From: JBLIKP01 sp047635375
Lineage (GTDB): Bacteria; Bacteroidota; Bacteroidia; Sphingobacteriales; Sphingobacteriaceae
Length of the DNA: 47,408 nucleotides
Reading direction: 5' to 3'
Assembly: GCA_047635375.1 (NCBI GenBank)
Contig: JBLIKP010000006.1
Coordinates: 1-47,408, forward strand
Position 1 is the first letter of the stretch. Every line of letters starts with the position of its first letter. A program made the position numbers and the translations under genes. Below, in pieces: positions 34,058 to 42,827 of the stretch. A model generated the notes under the pieces. It had not been told where the DNA came from. It searched no databases and worked only from the letters and a program-made list of their open reading frames with translations.

Positions 34058-34804
34058 ATGGGACAAAAAGTAAATCCGATAGGCAACAGGCTAGGTATTA
34101 TCAGAGGATGGGATTCTAACTGGTATGCTGACAAGGATTATGCAGTAAAACTTATTGAAGATAATAAGATTCGTAAATACCTTAACGCTCGTATTCAAAA
34201 GGGTGGTATCTCAAAAATTGTTATCGAAAGAACAATCAAGAGATTAACTATCACAATTCATACGGCTCGTCCAGGAATTGTAATTGGTAAAGGTGGATCT
34301 GAAGTAGATAAGATTAAAGAAGAGATTAAGAAGCTTACTAAAAAGGATGTTCAAATTAATATCTTTGAAATTAAACGTCCTGAATTGGATGCCAAATTAG
34401 TAGGTGAAAACGTAGCTCGTCAGTTAGAAGCTAGAATCTCTTTCCGTCGTGCAATGAAAAGCTCAATTGCTAGTACGATGAGAATGGGTGCTGAAGGAAT
34501 CAAAATCATGGTATCTGGTCGTGTAGGTGGTGCAGAAATGGCACGTACTGAACAGTACAAGGATGGAAGAACCCCTTTACACACTTTCCGTGCAGATATT
34601 GACTACGCTTTAAGTGAAGCACTAACAACCTATGGTAAAATAGGAGTGAAAGTATGGATCTGTAAAGGTGAAGTATTTGGAAAAAGAGATCTTTCTCCAA
34701 ACGTTGGTTCTCAAACAGGTGGTGGTAAAGGACGTGGAAACGCCGGAGCTCCAGGAATGAGACCAAGAGGTAAAAGAGCCCCTAAAAAGGGAGCTAGAAA
34801 TTAA
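34058..34804 (+). CDS. rpsC: 30S ribosomal protein S3
   Basis: 248 residues. Typical start GQKVNPIGNRLGIIRGWDS; the KH domain shows GIVIGKGGSEVDKIKEEI with the GxxG loop; the C-terminal domain carries GAEGIKIMVSGRVGGAEMAR. The end is a basic glycine-rich tail (GGGKGRGNAGAPGMRPRGK), a feature common in this phylum. S3 helps mRNA entry and helicase activity. Confidence 0.97.
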   Translation: MGQKVNPIGNRLGIIRGWDSNWYADKDYAVKLIEDNKIRKYLNARIQKGGISKIVIERTIKRLTITIHTARPGIVIGKGGSEVDKIKEEIKKLTKKDVQINIFEIKRPELDAKLVGENVARQLEARISFRRAMKSSIASTMRMGAEGIKIMVSGRVGGAEMARTEQYKDGRTPLHTFRADIDYALSEALTTYGKIGVKVWICKGEVFGKRDLSPNVGSQTGGGKGRGNAGAPGMRPRGKRAPKKGARN

Positions 34805-34833
34805 TTTATTAGAAATAATAGAATTTAGATAAA

Positions 34834-35256
34834 ATGTTACAACCCAAGCGCACCAAGTTCAGGAAGATGCATAAAGGCAGGGTGAAGGGCTACGCTCAAC
34901 GTGGTCATCGCCTTGTATTCGGGTCTTTTGGGATTAAATCAGTAGAGCCATGTTGGCTAAACTCCCGTCAAATTGAAGCAGCACGTATTGCTTTAACAAG
35001 ATACATGAAAAGGGAAGGTAAAGTTTGGATCCGTATTTTTCCAGACAAACCTATTACTAAAAAACCAGCCGAAGTAAGGATGGGAAAAGGTAAGGGAGCT
35101 CCCGAGTATTGGGTAGTTGTTATCCGACCAGGAAGAATCTTATTCGAATTAGAAGGAGTATCTACCGAAATAGCACAAGAAGCACTAAGATTAGCTGCTC
35201 AAAAACTTCCGGTGAAAACCAAGTTTGTTATTCGTAGAGACCATACAGAAGAATAG
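34834..35256 (+). CDS. rplP: 50S ribosomal protein L16
   Basis: 140 residues. LQPKRTKFRKMHKGR at the start; the middle SRQIEAARIALTRYMKREG and the tRNA-contacting loop VRMGKGKGAPEYWVV are conserved. It sits near the A- and P-site tRNA elbows of the 50S subunit. 29 bases after rpsC. Confidence 0.97.
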   Translation: MLQPKRTKFRKMHKGRVKGYAQRGHRLVFGSFGIKSVEPCWLNSRQIEAARIALTRYMKREGKVWIRIFPDKPITKKPAEVRMGKGKGAPEYWVVVIRPGRILFELEGVSTEIAQEALRLAAQKLPVKTKFVIRRDHTEE

Positions 35257-35258
35257 AA

Positions 35259-35477
35259 ATGAAAATTGCAGAAATAAAGGAATTATCTACTCAAGAAATT
35301 ATTGAGAGAATTCAAGAGGAAAGAGAAAGCTACACGAAGCTGAAATTCAGCCATGCAGTGTCTGCAATCGATAATCCCCTTACTATAAGAGTTATTCGTA
35401 AAACGATAGCACGTTTGCAAACAGAATTGCGTTCACGCGAAATCGCGGACCAAGTAACGCAGGAGGCAAGTAAATAA
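35259..35477 (+). CDS. rpmC: 50S ribosomal protein L29
   Basis: 72 residues, two-helix protein. Starts MKIAEIKELSTQEIIERIQ and contains LTIRVIRKTIARLQTELRSRE. Located beside L23 at the tunnel exit. Two bases after rplP and one base before rpsQ. Confidence 0.95.
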   Translation: MKIAEIKELSTQEIIERIQEERESYTKLKFSHAVSAIDNPLTIRVIRKTIARLQTELRSREIADQVTQEASK

Positions 35478-35478
35478 A

Positions 35479-35742
35479 ATGTCAATGGAACAGAGAAATC
35501 TAAGAAAAACACGGATTGGCCTTGTAACCAGTAATAAGATGGAAAAAACCATAACTGTTGCTGTTGAGCGTAAGCTGAAACATCCTCTTTACGGAAAATT
35601 TGTAAAGATAACGAAAAAGTTTCACGCTCACGACGAGAAAAATGCATGCCAAATAGGTGATACAGTAAGTATCGCTGAAACAAGACCTTTGAGTAAGTCA
35701 AAGCGTTGGAGATTGGTAGAAGTTCTTGAAAAAGTTAAATAA
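35479..35742 (+). CDS. rpsQ: 30S ribosomal protein S17
   Basis: 87 residues. RNLRKTRIGLVTSNKMEKT then GDTVSIAETRPLSKSKRWRL mark this OB-fold protein, an early 16S rRNA binder. Nine bases before rplN. Confidence 0.97.
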   Translation: MSMEQRNLRKTRIGLVTSNKMEKTITVAVERKLKHPLYGKFVKITKKFHAHDEKNACQIGDTVSIAETRPLSKSKRWRLVEVLEKVK

Positions 35743-35750
35743 GATAAGCA

Positions 35751-36119
35751 ATGATACAGCAGGAATCAAGATTAAAAGTTGCTGATAATAGCGGAGCCAA
35801 AGAAGTTTTATGTATTCGCGTATTAGGCGGTACTGGTAAACGTTATGCCACAATAGGTGATACTATTATGGTTTCGGTTAAAGACGCTATGCCATCAGGT
35901 AACGTTAAAAAAGGTACAGTATCAAAAGCTGTAGTTGTACGAGTTGCTAAAGAAATCCGTCGTCGTGATGGGTCTTATATTCGCTTTGATGAGAATGCAG
36001 CGGTATTACTAAATGCCAATAACGAACCTCGTGGAACTCGTATCTTCGGCCCAGTGGCTAGAGAATTAAGAGATAAGAAGTTCATGAAAATTGTTTCATT
36101 AGCACCAGAAGTACTGTAA
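35751..36119 (+). CDS. rplN: 50S ribosomal protein L14
   Basis: 122 residues. Begins MIQQESRLKVADNSGAKEVL and ends FMKIVSLAPEVL; the loop VRRDGSYIRFDENA pattern (here RRRDGSYIRFDENAAVLL) is present. At the subunit interface with L19, and the binding site of the silencing factor RsfS. Confidence 0.97.
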   Translation: MIQQESRLKVADNSGAKEVLCIRVLGGTGKRYATIGDTIMVSVKDAMPSGNVKKGTVSKAVVVRVAKEIRRRDGSYIRFDENAAVLLNANNEPRGTRIFGPVARELRDKKFMKIVSLAPEVL

Positions 36120-36121
36120 AA

Positions 36122-36463
36122 ATGAAAAGGAACAACAAAAAACAGCCAAAATTATCCATTAAAAAAGGAGATATGGTAGCAGTTATTGCTGGAGACGATA
36201 AAGGTTCTCAAGGTAAAGTGCTTTCAGTTTCTATTAAGGTTAACAGGGCTATAGTAGAAGGCGTTAACATGGTATCTAAGCATACTAAACCAAACGCTGA
36301 AAATGCAAATGGAGGAATCATTAAACAAGAGGCTTCTATTAATATTTCAAATTTAATGATGATGGATCCATCTACCGGTAACCCAACGAAAGTTGGTCGT
36401 CGTGAAAACGCCGATGGTAAATTGGAACGTTATGCTAAAAAATCAGGGGAGGTAATTAAGTAA
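36122..36463 (+). CDS. rplX: 50S ribosomal protein L24
   Basis: 113 residues. KOW motif in KKGDMVAVIAGDDKGSQGKVL near the start; ends with KVGRRENADGKLERYAKKSG. An assembly initiator for 23S domain I. The stop overlaps the next start by one base (TAATG at 36461-36465). Confidence 0.96.
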   Translation: MKRNNKKQPKLSIKKGDMVAVIAGDDKGSQGKVLSVSIKVNRAIVEGVNMVSKHTKPNAENANGGIIKQEASINISNLMMMDPSTGNPTKVGRRENADGKLERYAKKSGEVIK

Positions 36464-37026
36464 TGGAAAATTACAAACCAGCGTTACGCGGAAAATATGC
36501 CGACGAAGTAGCTCCAAAACTTCAAGAGAAGTTTGGCTACAAGTCTAAAATGGAAATTCCACGTCTAGAGAAAATATGCCTTAACCAAGGTGTTGGTCGT
36601 GCTGTTGCCGATAAAAAACTTGTTGATGTTGCAGTTGATGAATTAACTACTATCACAGGTCAGAAAGCAGTACCTACATACTCTCGTATTTCTATCTCGA
36701 ACTTTAAACTTCGTGATAATATGCCAATTGGAGCCAAAGTTACTCTAAGAGGTGAGAAAATGTTTGAATTCCTTGAGCGATTTATTAGTGTTTCTATGCC
36801 TCGTATTCGCGACTTTAAAGGGATTAGCCCTAAAGGTTTCGACGGAAGAGGAAACTATAACATTGGAATCACCGAGCAGATTATTTTTCCAGAGATTGAT
36901 ATCGATAAAGTAAATGAAATTACTGGTATGGATATTACCTTTGTAACTACTGCAAAAACTGATGCTGAAGGTTTAGAATTATTAAAAGCATTTGGAATGC
37001 CATTTAAAAACCAAAAAGGAAACTAA
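36463..37026 (+). CDS. rplE: 50S ribosomal protein L5
   Basis: 187 residues. PRLEKICLNQGVGRAVADKK near the start, GQKAVPTYSRISISNFKLR in the middle, and RDFKGISPKGFDGRGNYNIG in the P-tRNA contact region. Binds 5S rRNA with L18 and bridges to S13. One-base overlap with rplX. Confidence 0.97.
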   Translation: MENYKPALRGKYADEVAPKLQEKFGYKSKMEIPRLEKICLNQGVGRAVADKKLVDVAVDELTTITGQKAVPTYSRISISNFKLRDNMPIGAKVTLRGEKMFEFLERFISVSMPRIRDFKGISPKGFDGRGNYNIGITEQIIFPEIDIDKVNEITGMDITFVTTAKTDAEGLELLKAFGMPFKNQKGN

Positions 37027-37028
37027 TC

Positions 37029-37298
37029 ATGGCTAAGGAATCAATGAAAGCACGTGAAGTAAAACGTGCAAAATTAGTAGCAAAATACGCCGATAAACGC
37101 GCTCAGCTTAAAGCTGATGGTGATTATGAAGCATTGGATAGACTTCCAAAAAACGCTTCACCGGTACGCATGCGTAACCGTTGTCAAATCACTGGACGTC
37201 CAAGAGGGTACATGCGTAAATTTGGAGTTTCCAGAGTTACGTTTAGAGAAATGGCTCTTAATGGATTAATCCCAGGAGTTAAAAAAGCGAGTTGGTAA
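37029..37298 (+). CDS. rpsN: 30S ribosomal protein S14, zinc-free form
   Basis: 89 residues. The long type without the CxxC...CxxC zinc knuckle: only one cysteine (in RNRCQITGRPRGYMRKFG). The end FREMALNGLIPGVKKASW is typical. Two bases after rplE. No zinc-dependent paralog control is visible in this window. Confidence 0.97.
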   Translation: MAKESMKAREVKRAKLVAKYADKRAQLKADGDYEALDRLPKNASPVRMRNRCQITGRPRGYMRKFGVSRVTFREMALNGLIPGVKKASW

Positions 37299-37316
37299 CA
37301 ATATAAGTATTAAGAA

Positions 37317-37715
37317 ATGAATACAGATCCGATTGCAGATTACCTTACCCGTGTAAGGAATGCTATAAAAGCAAGGAAGCGCGTAGTAGAAATACCTGCT
37401 TCTAATATCAAAAAGGAGATTACGAAAGTACTTTTTGATAAAGGATATATCCTAAACTATAAATTTGTTGAGGAAGGTCCTCAAGGCTCTATTAAAATTG
37501 CTTTGAAATACAACCCAACAACTAAGATACCAGCGATTAAAACGTTAACCCGTGTGAGTAAGCCAGGTTTACGTTCTTATAGCGGAGCAGACAATCTTCC
37601 ACGTGTAATAAACGGGTTAGGTGTTGCTATCTTATCTACTTCTAAAGGTGTAATGACCGATAAAGAAGCACGTCAATTACATATTGGCGGGGAAGTTTTA
37701 TGTCACGTATTATAA
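37317..37715 (+). CDS. rpsH: 30S ribosomal protein S8
   Basis: 132 residues. TDPIADYLTRVRNAIKARK at the start and LPRVINGLGVAILSTSKGVM at the end are conserved. In E. coli S8 is the repressor of the spc operon through its rplE region; an equivalent site is not evident by eye. 18 bases after rpsN. Confidence 0.97.
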   Translation: MNTDPIADYLTRVRNAIKARKRVVEIPASNIKKEITKVLFDKGYILNYKFVEEGPQGSIKIALKYNPTTKIPAIKTLTRVSKPGLRSYSGADNLPRVINGLGVAILSTSKGVMTDKEARQLHIGGEVLCHVL

Positions 37716-37724
37716 TCAGGAATA

Positions 37725-38282
37725 ATGTCAAGAATAGGAAAAAATCCGATCGCAATACCTGAGAACGTAACGATTAGCATAGGTGCTGATAACAGTGTAA
37801 CTGTTAAAGGACCTAAAGGAGAATTAGTTCAAAAAGTAGATCCTGAAATCAGCATTAAGCAGATTGAAGCGGATATAGTTGTTGAGCGTCCATCTGATCA
37901 GAAACGTCACAAAGCAATGCACGGTCTTTACCGCACATTGATTTCAAACATGGTCGAAGGTGTTACCAACGGATTTAAAACAGAACAAGAGTTAGTAGGT
38001 GTGGGTTACCGTGCTTCTAACCAAGGTCAAATTTTAGATTTAGTGTTAGGTTACTCTCACCATATCATGATGCAATTACCTCAAGAAATTAAGGTAGAAA
38101 CTGTAAGTGATAAGGGTAAGGCACCAGTGATCATTTTGGAAAGTATAGATAAACAATTGTTGGGACAGGTAGCTGCAAAGATTCGTTCATTGCGTCCACC
38201 AGAGCCATATAAAGGAAAAGGTATAAGATTTAAAGGTGAGCAGATTCGTCGCAAAGCCGGAAAATCTGCCGCTAAAAAATAA
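37725..38282 (+). CDS. rplF: 50S ribosomal protein L6
   Basis: 185 residues. SRIGKNPIAIPENVTI at the start, the two alpha/beta repeats each with VGYRASNQG-type turns, and the ending PPEPYKGKGIRFKGEQIRRK. Lies near the factor-binding site. 9 bases after rpsH. Confidence 0.97.
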   Translation: MSRIGKNPIAIPENVTISIGADNSVTVKGPKGELVQKVDPEISIKQIEADIVVERPSDQKRHKAMHGLYRTLISNMVEGVTNGFKTEQELVGVGYRASNQGQILDLVLGYSHHIMMQLPQEIKVETVSDKGKAPVIILESIDKQLLGQVAAKIRSLRPPEPYKGKGIRFKGEQIRRKAGKSAAKK

Positions 38283-38296
38283 TTGATTCAATAGCT

Positions 38297-38656
38297 ATGG
38301 CAAGGATTAATAAAGTAAGTAGACGACTAAGAATCAAACGTGGTATCCGTAAGAGAATTACTGGAACCGCGTCGACTCCAAGATTGACTGTATATCGTAG
38401 TAACAAAGACATCTACGCACAGTTAATAGACGATGTAAGCGGAAGTACCGTAGCATCTTTCTCTTCTAGCGCTAAGGAATTAGCGAAAGAGAAAGGGACT
38501 AAAATCGAAATCTCTAAGAAGGTTGGAATGCATTTGGCTGAAAAGGCAAAGCAAGCTGGAATAGAAGTAGTAGTTTTTGACCGTAATGGTTATTTATATC
38601 ACGGAAGAGTGAAATCATTAGCAGAAGGTGCTCGTGAAGGAGGTCTTAAATTTTAA
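38297..38656 (+). CDS. rplR: 50S ribosomal protein L18
   Basis: 119 residues. Basic N-terminal arm (NKVSRRLRIKRGIRKRITG) followed by TPRLTVYRSNKDIYAQLIDD and the terminal VKSLAEGAREGGLKF. Mediates 5S rRNA docking. Six bases before rpsE. Confidence 0.97.
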   Translation: MARINKVSRRLRIKRGIRKRITGTASTPRLTVYRSNKDIYAQLIDDVSGSTVASFSSSAKELAKEKGTKIEISKKVGMHLAEKAKQAGIEVVVFDRNGYLYHGRVKSLAEGAREGGLKF

Positions 38657-38662
38657 GCAAAT

Positions 38663-39181
38663 ATGTCGAACGTAAATATAAAAAGGGTTAAATCCAGCGA
38701 AATAGAACTAAAGGAACGTTTAGTATCACTTAACCGTGTTGCTAAAGTTACTAAGGGTGGACGTACATTTAGCTTCTCTGCAATTGTTGTTGTAGGAGAC
38801 GAAAACGGTATCGTAGGATACGGTTTAGGAAAAGCCAAAGAAGTTGCAGAAGCTATTTCTAAAGGAGTTGATGATGCTAAAAAAGCATTAATCCATGTTC
38901 CTGTATACAAAGGGACTGTTCCTCATGAACAATACGGAAAATACGGAGGAGCTTATGTTCTTCTAAAACCTGCTTCTTCGGGTACTGGTGTAATTGCTGG
39001 TGGTGCGATGCGTGCAGTTTTAGAGAGTGCAGGAGTAAAAGACGTATTAGCTAAGTCTAAAGGATCTTCAAACCCTCACAACGTAGTTAAAGCAACAATT
39101 CAATCTTTGGTTGAAATGCGTGATGCTATTACTGTTGCAGAGCACAGAGGAGTTTCTCTAGAAAAAGTATTTAACGGATAA
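38663..39181 (+). CDS. rpsE: 30S ribosomal protein S5
   Basis: 172 residues. KERLVSLNRVAKVTKGGRTF (dsRNA-binding-like domain) and the C-terminal ribosomal fold with GGAMRAVLESAGVKDVLAKS and SSNPHNVVKATIQSL. Important for fidelity. After its stop comes a perfect 6-base hairpin (39183-39197) before rpmD. Confidence 0.97.
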   Translation: MSNVNIKRVKSSEIELKERLVSLNRVAKVTKGGRTFSFSAIVVVGDENGIVGYGLGKAKEVAEAISKGVDDAKKALIHVPVYKGTVPHEQYGKYGGAYVLLKPASSGTGVIAGGAMRAVLESAGVKDVLAKSKGSSNPHNVVKATIQSLVEMRDAITVAEHRGVSLEKVFNG

Positions 39182-39182
39182 T

Positions 39183-39197
39183 TCACGATTTTCGTGA
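39183..39197 (+). promoter_or_regulatory. Intercistronic hairpin between rpsE and rpmD
   Basis: TCACGA, loop TTT, TCGTGA starting two bases after the rpsE stop. No T-run follows, so it is not a full terminator; it could protect or mark an mRNA end or be chance. Confidence 0.35.
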
Positions 39198-39217
39198 TAA
39201 GATAAAATTCAGAAGCA

Positions 39218-39397
39218 ATGGCTAGAATTAAAATAACTCAGGTAAGAAGTACCATCAAAAGAGAGGAATCTCAAAAGCGTACAGTGCGTGCTTTAGGCCT
39301 GCGTAAAATGAACCATACGGTTGAGCATGAAGCCACTCCTCAAATATTGGGAATGGTAAATAAAGTGAAGCATTTACTACTAGTTGAAAACGTTTAA
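39218..39397 (+). CDS. rpmD: 50S ribosomal protein L30
   Basis: 59 residues, ATG 39218 to TAA 39397. It reads MARIKITQVRSTIKREESQK at the start and ILGMVNKVKHLLLVENV at the end, with RALGLRKMNHTVEHE in between, the standard L30 pattern. It fills the expected slot between rpsE and rplO (three bases before rplO). Confidence 0.95.
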   Translation: MARIKITQVRSTIKREESQKRTVRALGLRKMNHTVEHEATPQILGMVNKVKHLLLVENV

Positions 39398-39400
39398 GAA

Positions 39401-39847
39401 ATGGATTTAAGCAACTTAAAACCTGCAGAAGGTTCAATAAAAACCAGTAAAAGAATTGGTCGTGGACAAGGGTCTGGAAAAGGTGGAACTTCCACTAAAG
39501 GACATAAAGGTGCACAATCACGTTCTGGTTACTCTCGCAAAAAGGGTTTTGAAGGTGGGCAAATGCCTCTTCAACGTCGTGTTCCTAAATTCGGTTTCAA
39601 AAACCGTAACCGCGTAGCATATGTGGCTGTGAACTTAGATACTCTGCAAAATCTTGCTGATAACAAAAAAATCATGTCGTTTGATCATGAGGTTTTCGTT
39701 TCAAATGGAATTGCATCTAAAACTGAAAAAGTGAAGGTTTTAGGACGTGGAGAATTAAACGCAAAAGTTGAAGTTAAAGCTCATGCTTTTTCAGCTACTG
39801 CAATTAAAGCTATTGAAGCACAAGGTGGTACAGCGACCAATCTTTAA
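39401..39847 (+). CDS. rplO: 50S ribosomal protein L15
   Basis: 148 residues. DLSNLKPAEGSIKTSKRIGR and the glycine-rich GQGSGKGGTSTKGHKGAQSR at the start, then KGFEGGQMPLQRRVPKFGF. A late assembly protein of the 50S. Three bases after rpmD and before secY. Confidence 0.97.
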   Translation: MDLSNLKPAEGSIKTSKRIGRGQGSGKGGTSTKGHKGAQSRSGYSRKKGFEGGQMPLQRRVPKFGFKNRNRVAYVAVNLDTLQNLADNKKIMSFDHEVFVSNGIASKTEKVKVLGRGELNAKVEVKAHAFSATAIKAIEAQGGTATNL

Positions 39848-39850
39848 TAA

Positions 39851-41176
39851 ATGAAAAAATTAATCGATACTTTAGTTAATATTTGGAAAATTGAGGACTT
39901 ACGTACGCGTATCCTGAATACCCTGGGGTTTATTCTTATTTATAGAATTGGTTCTTATGTGGTATTACCAGGAGTTGATCCAGCCCAAATTAGCGGACAA
40001 TCTGCGGACGGAATTCTTGGTCTTTTAAACATGTTTGCAGGTGGGGGTTTCTCACGTGCATCTATTTTTGCATTGGGTATTATGCCCTATATCTCTGCAT
40101 CTATTGTTATTCAATTGATGGGAGTGGCAGTTCCTTATTTCCAGAAACTACAAAAAGAAGGAGAATCAGGACGTCGTAAAATCAATCAATTAACTAGGTA
40201 TCTGACTATAGTAATCACCGCAGGACAAGCAATTGGGTATATTAAATCTCAAATACCAGCCGAAGCAATCATGATTAATAGTGGGTTGTTTACTATTTCT
40301 AGTCTTATTATCTTAACCTCTGGAACTATGTTCGTAATGTGGTTAGGTGAGAAGATCACCGATAAAGGTATTGGAAATGGTATCTCCTTATTAATTATGG
40401 TAGGTATTATTGCCGAGCTCCCAGGTGGGTTGGTTTCTGAATTCCTAAGCCGTATGGACGGTGGTGGTGGACCTATACCTTTCCTTGTTGAGCTTATTGC
40501 TTTAGCACTTGTTACTGTTACTGTTATTCTTTTAGTTCAAGGAACTCGTAAGATTCCTGTACAATACGCAAAAAGAATAGTAGGAAATAAACAATACGGC
40601 GGTGTTCGTCAGTATATTCCGTTAAAAGTGAATGCTGCAGGTGTTATGCCTATCATTTTTGCGCAAGCGATTATGTTTATACCTAGCACAGTGGCTCAAT
40701 TTTTCCCTGAATCAAATACATGGCAAGGAATTGGGGCATCGTTTATGGATTTCACTTCTGTAACGTATAATGCAACATTTGGTATTTTAATTATTCTTTT
40801 CACATACTTCTATACAGCGATTACGGTTAACCCTAATCAAATGGCGGAAGACATGAAAAGGAACGGAGGATTCGTTCCTGGGATCAAGCCTGGGAAGAAA
40901 ACAGCCGAATTTATTGATGATATCATGTCAAGAATCACGCTACCAGGCTCTATTTTCCTAGCTTTAGTAGCTATTTTTCCTGCGATAGCAATTATATTAG
41001 GAGTAAATAGTAAATTTGCAAACTTTTACGGTGGTACTAGTCTTTTAATTATGGTGGGTGTGGTGTTAGATACATTGCAGCAAATCGAATCTCATTTATT
41101 GATGCGTCACTATGATGGGTTAATTAAATCGGGAAGAATTAAAGGAAAAGGTGCCGCAGTAGGTGCATCTATTTAA
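39851..41176 (+). CDS. secY: Protein translocase subunit SecY
   Basis: 441 residues with ten membrane helices. Landmarks: RTRILNTLGFILIYRIGSYV (helix 1), the plug/helix 2 region ending in GIMPYISASIVIQL, EKITDKGIGNGISLLIMVG in helix 5, the loop with GTRKIPVQYAKR that contacts SecA/ribosome, and the final RHYDGLIKSGRIKGKG. It forms the SecYEG channel used by signal-peptide proteins such as the T9SS cargo genes in this window. Its position in the ribosomal operon is universal. Confidence 0.98.
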   Translation: MKKLIDTLVNIWKIEDLRTRILNTLGFILIYRIGSYVVLPGVDPAQISGQSADGILGLLNMFAGGGFSRASIFALGIMPYISASIVIQLMGVAVPYFQKLQKEGESGRRKINQLTRYLTIVITAGQAIGYIKSQIPAEAIMINSGLFTISSLIILTSGTMFVMWLGEKITDKGIGNGISLLIMVGIIAELPGGLVSEFLSRMDGGGGPIPFLVELIALALVTVTVILLVQGTRKIPVQYAKRIVGNKQYGGVRQYIPLKVNAAGVMPIIFAQAIMFIPSTVAQFFPESNTWQGIGASFMDFTSVTYNATFGILIILFTYFYTAITVNPNQMAEDMKRNGGFVPGIKPGKKTAEFIDDIMSRITLPGSIFLALVAIFPAIAIILGVNSKFANFYGGTSLLIMVGVVLDTLQQIESHLLMRHYDGLIKSGRIKGKGAAVGASI

Positions 41177-41191
41177 TAAGGGAGTTTAGTA

Positions 41192-41983
41192 ATGATTCAT
41201 TACAAATCACCTGAAGAAATAGAATTATTAAGAGAGAGTTCTTTACTTGTTGGTAAAACCCATGCAGAGGTAGCCCGTCATATTAAGCCGGGAGTATCTA
41301 CACTGTATCTGGATAAAATAGCGGAGACCTTTATTAGGGATCACGGAGCCGAACCTGGTTTTTTAAACTATGGTGGATTTCCAAATTCGCTATGTATGTC
41401 TGTTAACGAGAGGGTTGTTCACGGAATTCCTACAAATAAGGAATTAGTTGATGGCGATATCGTTTCGGTTGATTGTGGAGTATTATTGAATGGCTATTAC
41501 GGCGATTCGGCCTATACCTACGCAGTTGGAGATGTTTCTGAGGATGTTAAGCGTCTAATGAGTGTTACCCGAGAATCCCTTTATAAAGGGATTGAGCAAG
41601 CAGTTGAAGGAAATAGAATGGGTGATATTAGTAGTGCTGTTCAAGAGCATGCCCAAGCGGCAGGTTTTTCAGTAGTTAGGGAATTGGTAGGACACGGAGT
41701 AGGTAAAAATCTCCATGAAAAACCGGAAGTCCCTAATTACGGTAAAAAAGGATCAGGACTAAAGTTGAGAAAAGGGTTAGTAATAGCCATTGAACCCATG
41801 ATTAATATGGGAACTAAGAGTATTGTTCAACTGCAAGATGGCTGGACAATCATAACAAAAGACAGGAAACCATCGGCTCACTATGAGCATATGATAGCGA
41901 TCACCGATGATAAACCCGACATACTTTCTTCATTTGAAGAAATTGAAAAAGTTTTAAAAGAACAAAATTTATACGTGCATTAA
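41192..41983 (+). CDS. map: Type I methionine aminopeptidase
   Basis: 263 residues. Removes N-terminal methionine from nascent chains with two metal ions. Landmarks: FPNSLCMSVNERVVHGIP with its histidine, the two aspartate ligands in DIVSVDCGVLLNGYYGDSAYT, GHGVGKNLHEKPEVPNYG with the active-site histidines, and MVIAIEPM-type glutamate (here VIAIEPMINMG). 15 bases after secY; infA follows in three. Confidence 0.97.
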   Translation: MIHYKSPEEIELLRESSLLVGKTHAEVARHIKPGVSTLYLDKIAETFIRDHGAEPGFLNYGGFPNSLCMSVNERVVHGIPTNKELVDGDIVSVDCGVLLNGYYGDSAYTYAVGDVSEDVKRLMSVTRESLYKGIEQAVEGNRMGDISSAVQEHAQAAGFSVVRELVGHGVGKNLHEKPEVPNYGKKGSGLKLRKGLVIAIEPMINMGTKSIVQLQDGWTIITKDRKPSAHYEHMIAITDDKPDILSSFEEIEKVLKEQNLYVH

Positions 41984-41986
41984 TTT

Positions 41987-42205
41987 ATGGCTAAACAGGC
42001 TGCAATAGAACAAGACGGAGTAATTATAGAGGCTTTATCCAATGCGATGTTTCGCGTTGAATTACAAAATGGCCATGAGGTAATTGCTCACATTTCTGGT
42101 AAAATGAGAATGCACTATATAAAAATATTGCCAGGTGATAGAGTGAAATTGGAAATGTCTCCTTATGATTTATCAAAAGGACGCATTACCTACAGGTATA
42201 AATAA
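41987..42205 (+). CDS. infA: Translation initiation factor IF-1
   Basis: 72 residues, the full size. One OB-fold domain: KQAAIEQDGVIIEALSNAMF, ELQNGHEVIAHISGKMRMHY and LSKGRITYRYK at the end. Occupies the 30S A site during initiation. It comes right after map, 38 bases before rpmJ. Confidence 0.97.
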   Translation: MAKQAAIEQDGVIIEALSNAMFRVELQNGHEVIAHISGKMRMHYIKILPGDRVKLEMSPYDLSKGRITYRYK

Positions 42206-42243
42206 AAAGGTAGAATGGGTAAAACCCGCAAACTAATAATAAA

Positions 42244-42360
42244 ATGAAAGTTAGAGCATCTATTAAGAAAAGGAGTTCAGAGTGCAAAATTGTGCGCCGT
42301 AAGGGTAAACTTTACGTTATTAACAAGAAAAACCCTCGTTTTAAACAACGTCAAGGTTGA
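42244..42360 (+). CDS. rpmJ: 50S ribosomal protein L36, zinc-free form
   Basis: 38 residues, ATG 42244 to TGA 42360. It reads MKVRASIKKRSSECKIVRRK and ends NKKNPRFKQRQG. It has one cysteine and no histidine, so it lacks the zinc site of the Cys-containing form, as does S14 above. Classical position between infA and rpsM. Confidence 0.95.
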   Translation: MKVRASIKKRSSECKIVRRKGKLYVINKKNPRFKQRQG

Positions 42361-42406
42361 TCTCTGGATTTAGATAGTTTAAAAAAACAGCTAATAATAA
42401 TAAAAA

Positions 42407-42784
42407 ATGGCAAGGATAGCAGGAATTGATTTACCAAAGAACAAGCGGGGTGAGATTGGACTTACCTATATTTTTGGTATAGGAAGAACCAGTGCACAAA
42501 AAATTTTAACTGAAGCTGGAATTGACTTTAGTATTAAAGTTCAGGACTGGGATGATGATCAGGTAACAATTATTCGTAACCTAATCAACGATAAGTTTAA
42601 AGTTGAGGGAGCGTTGCGTTCGGAAGTGCAATTGAACATCAAACGTTTGATGGACATTGCTAGCTACCGTGGATTGCGTCATCGTAAAAGCTTACCATTA
42701 CGTGGACAGCGTACGAAGAACAATTCAAGAACTCGTAAAGGGAAGCGTAAAACTGTTGCAAATAAGAAAAAAGCAACTAAATAA
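42407..42784 (+). CDS. rpsM: 30S ribosomal protein S13
   Basis: 125 residues. RIAGIDLPKNKRGEIGLTYI and the end RTKNNSRTRKGKRKTVANK are typical; RHRKSLPLRGQRTK contacts P-site tRNA. 46 bases after rpmJ, 43 before rpsK. Confidence 0.97.
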   Translation: MARIAGIDLPKNKRGEIGLTYIFGIGRTSAQKILTEAGIDFSIKVQDWDDDQVTIIRNLINDKFKVEGALRSEVQLNIKRLMDIASYRGLRHRKSLPLRGQRTKNNSRTRKGKRKTVANKKKATK

Positions 42785-42827
42785 TCATAGGGTAATTTAA
42801 CCCTAACGGGATTATAACAGCATTAAG

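Noticed and set aside
39183..39197. Terminator between rpsE and rpmD
   Set aside because: Only a 6-base stem with no T-run; transcription must continue into the rest of the operon.
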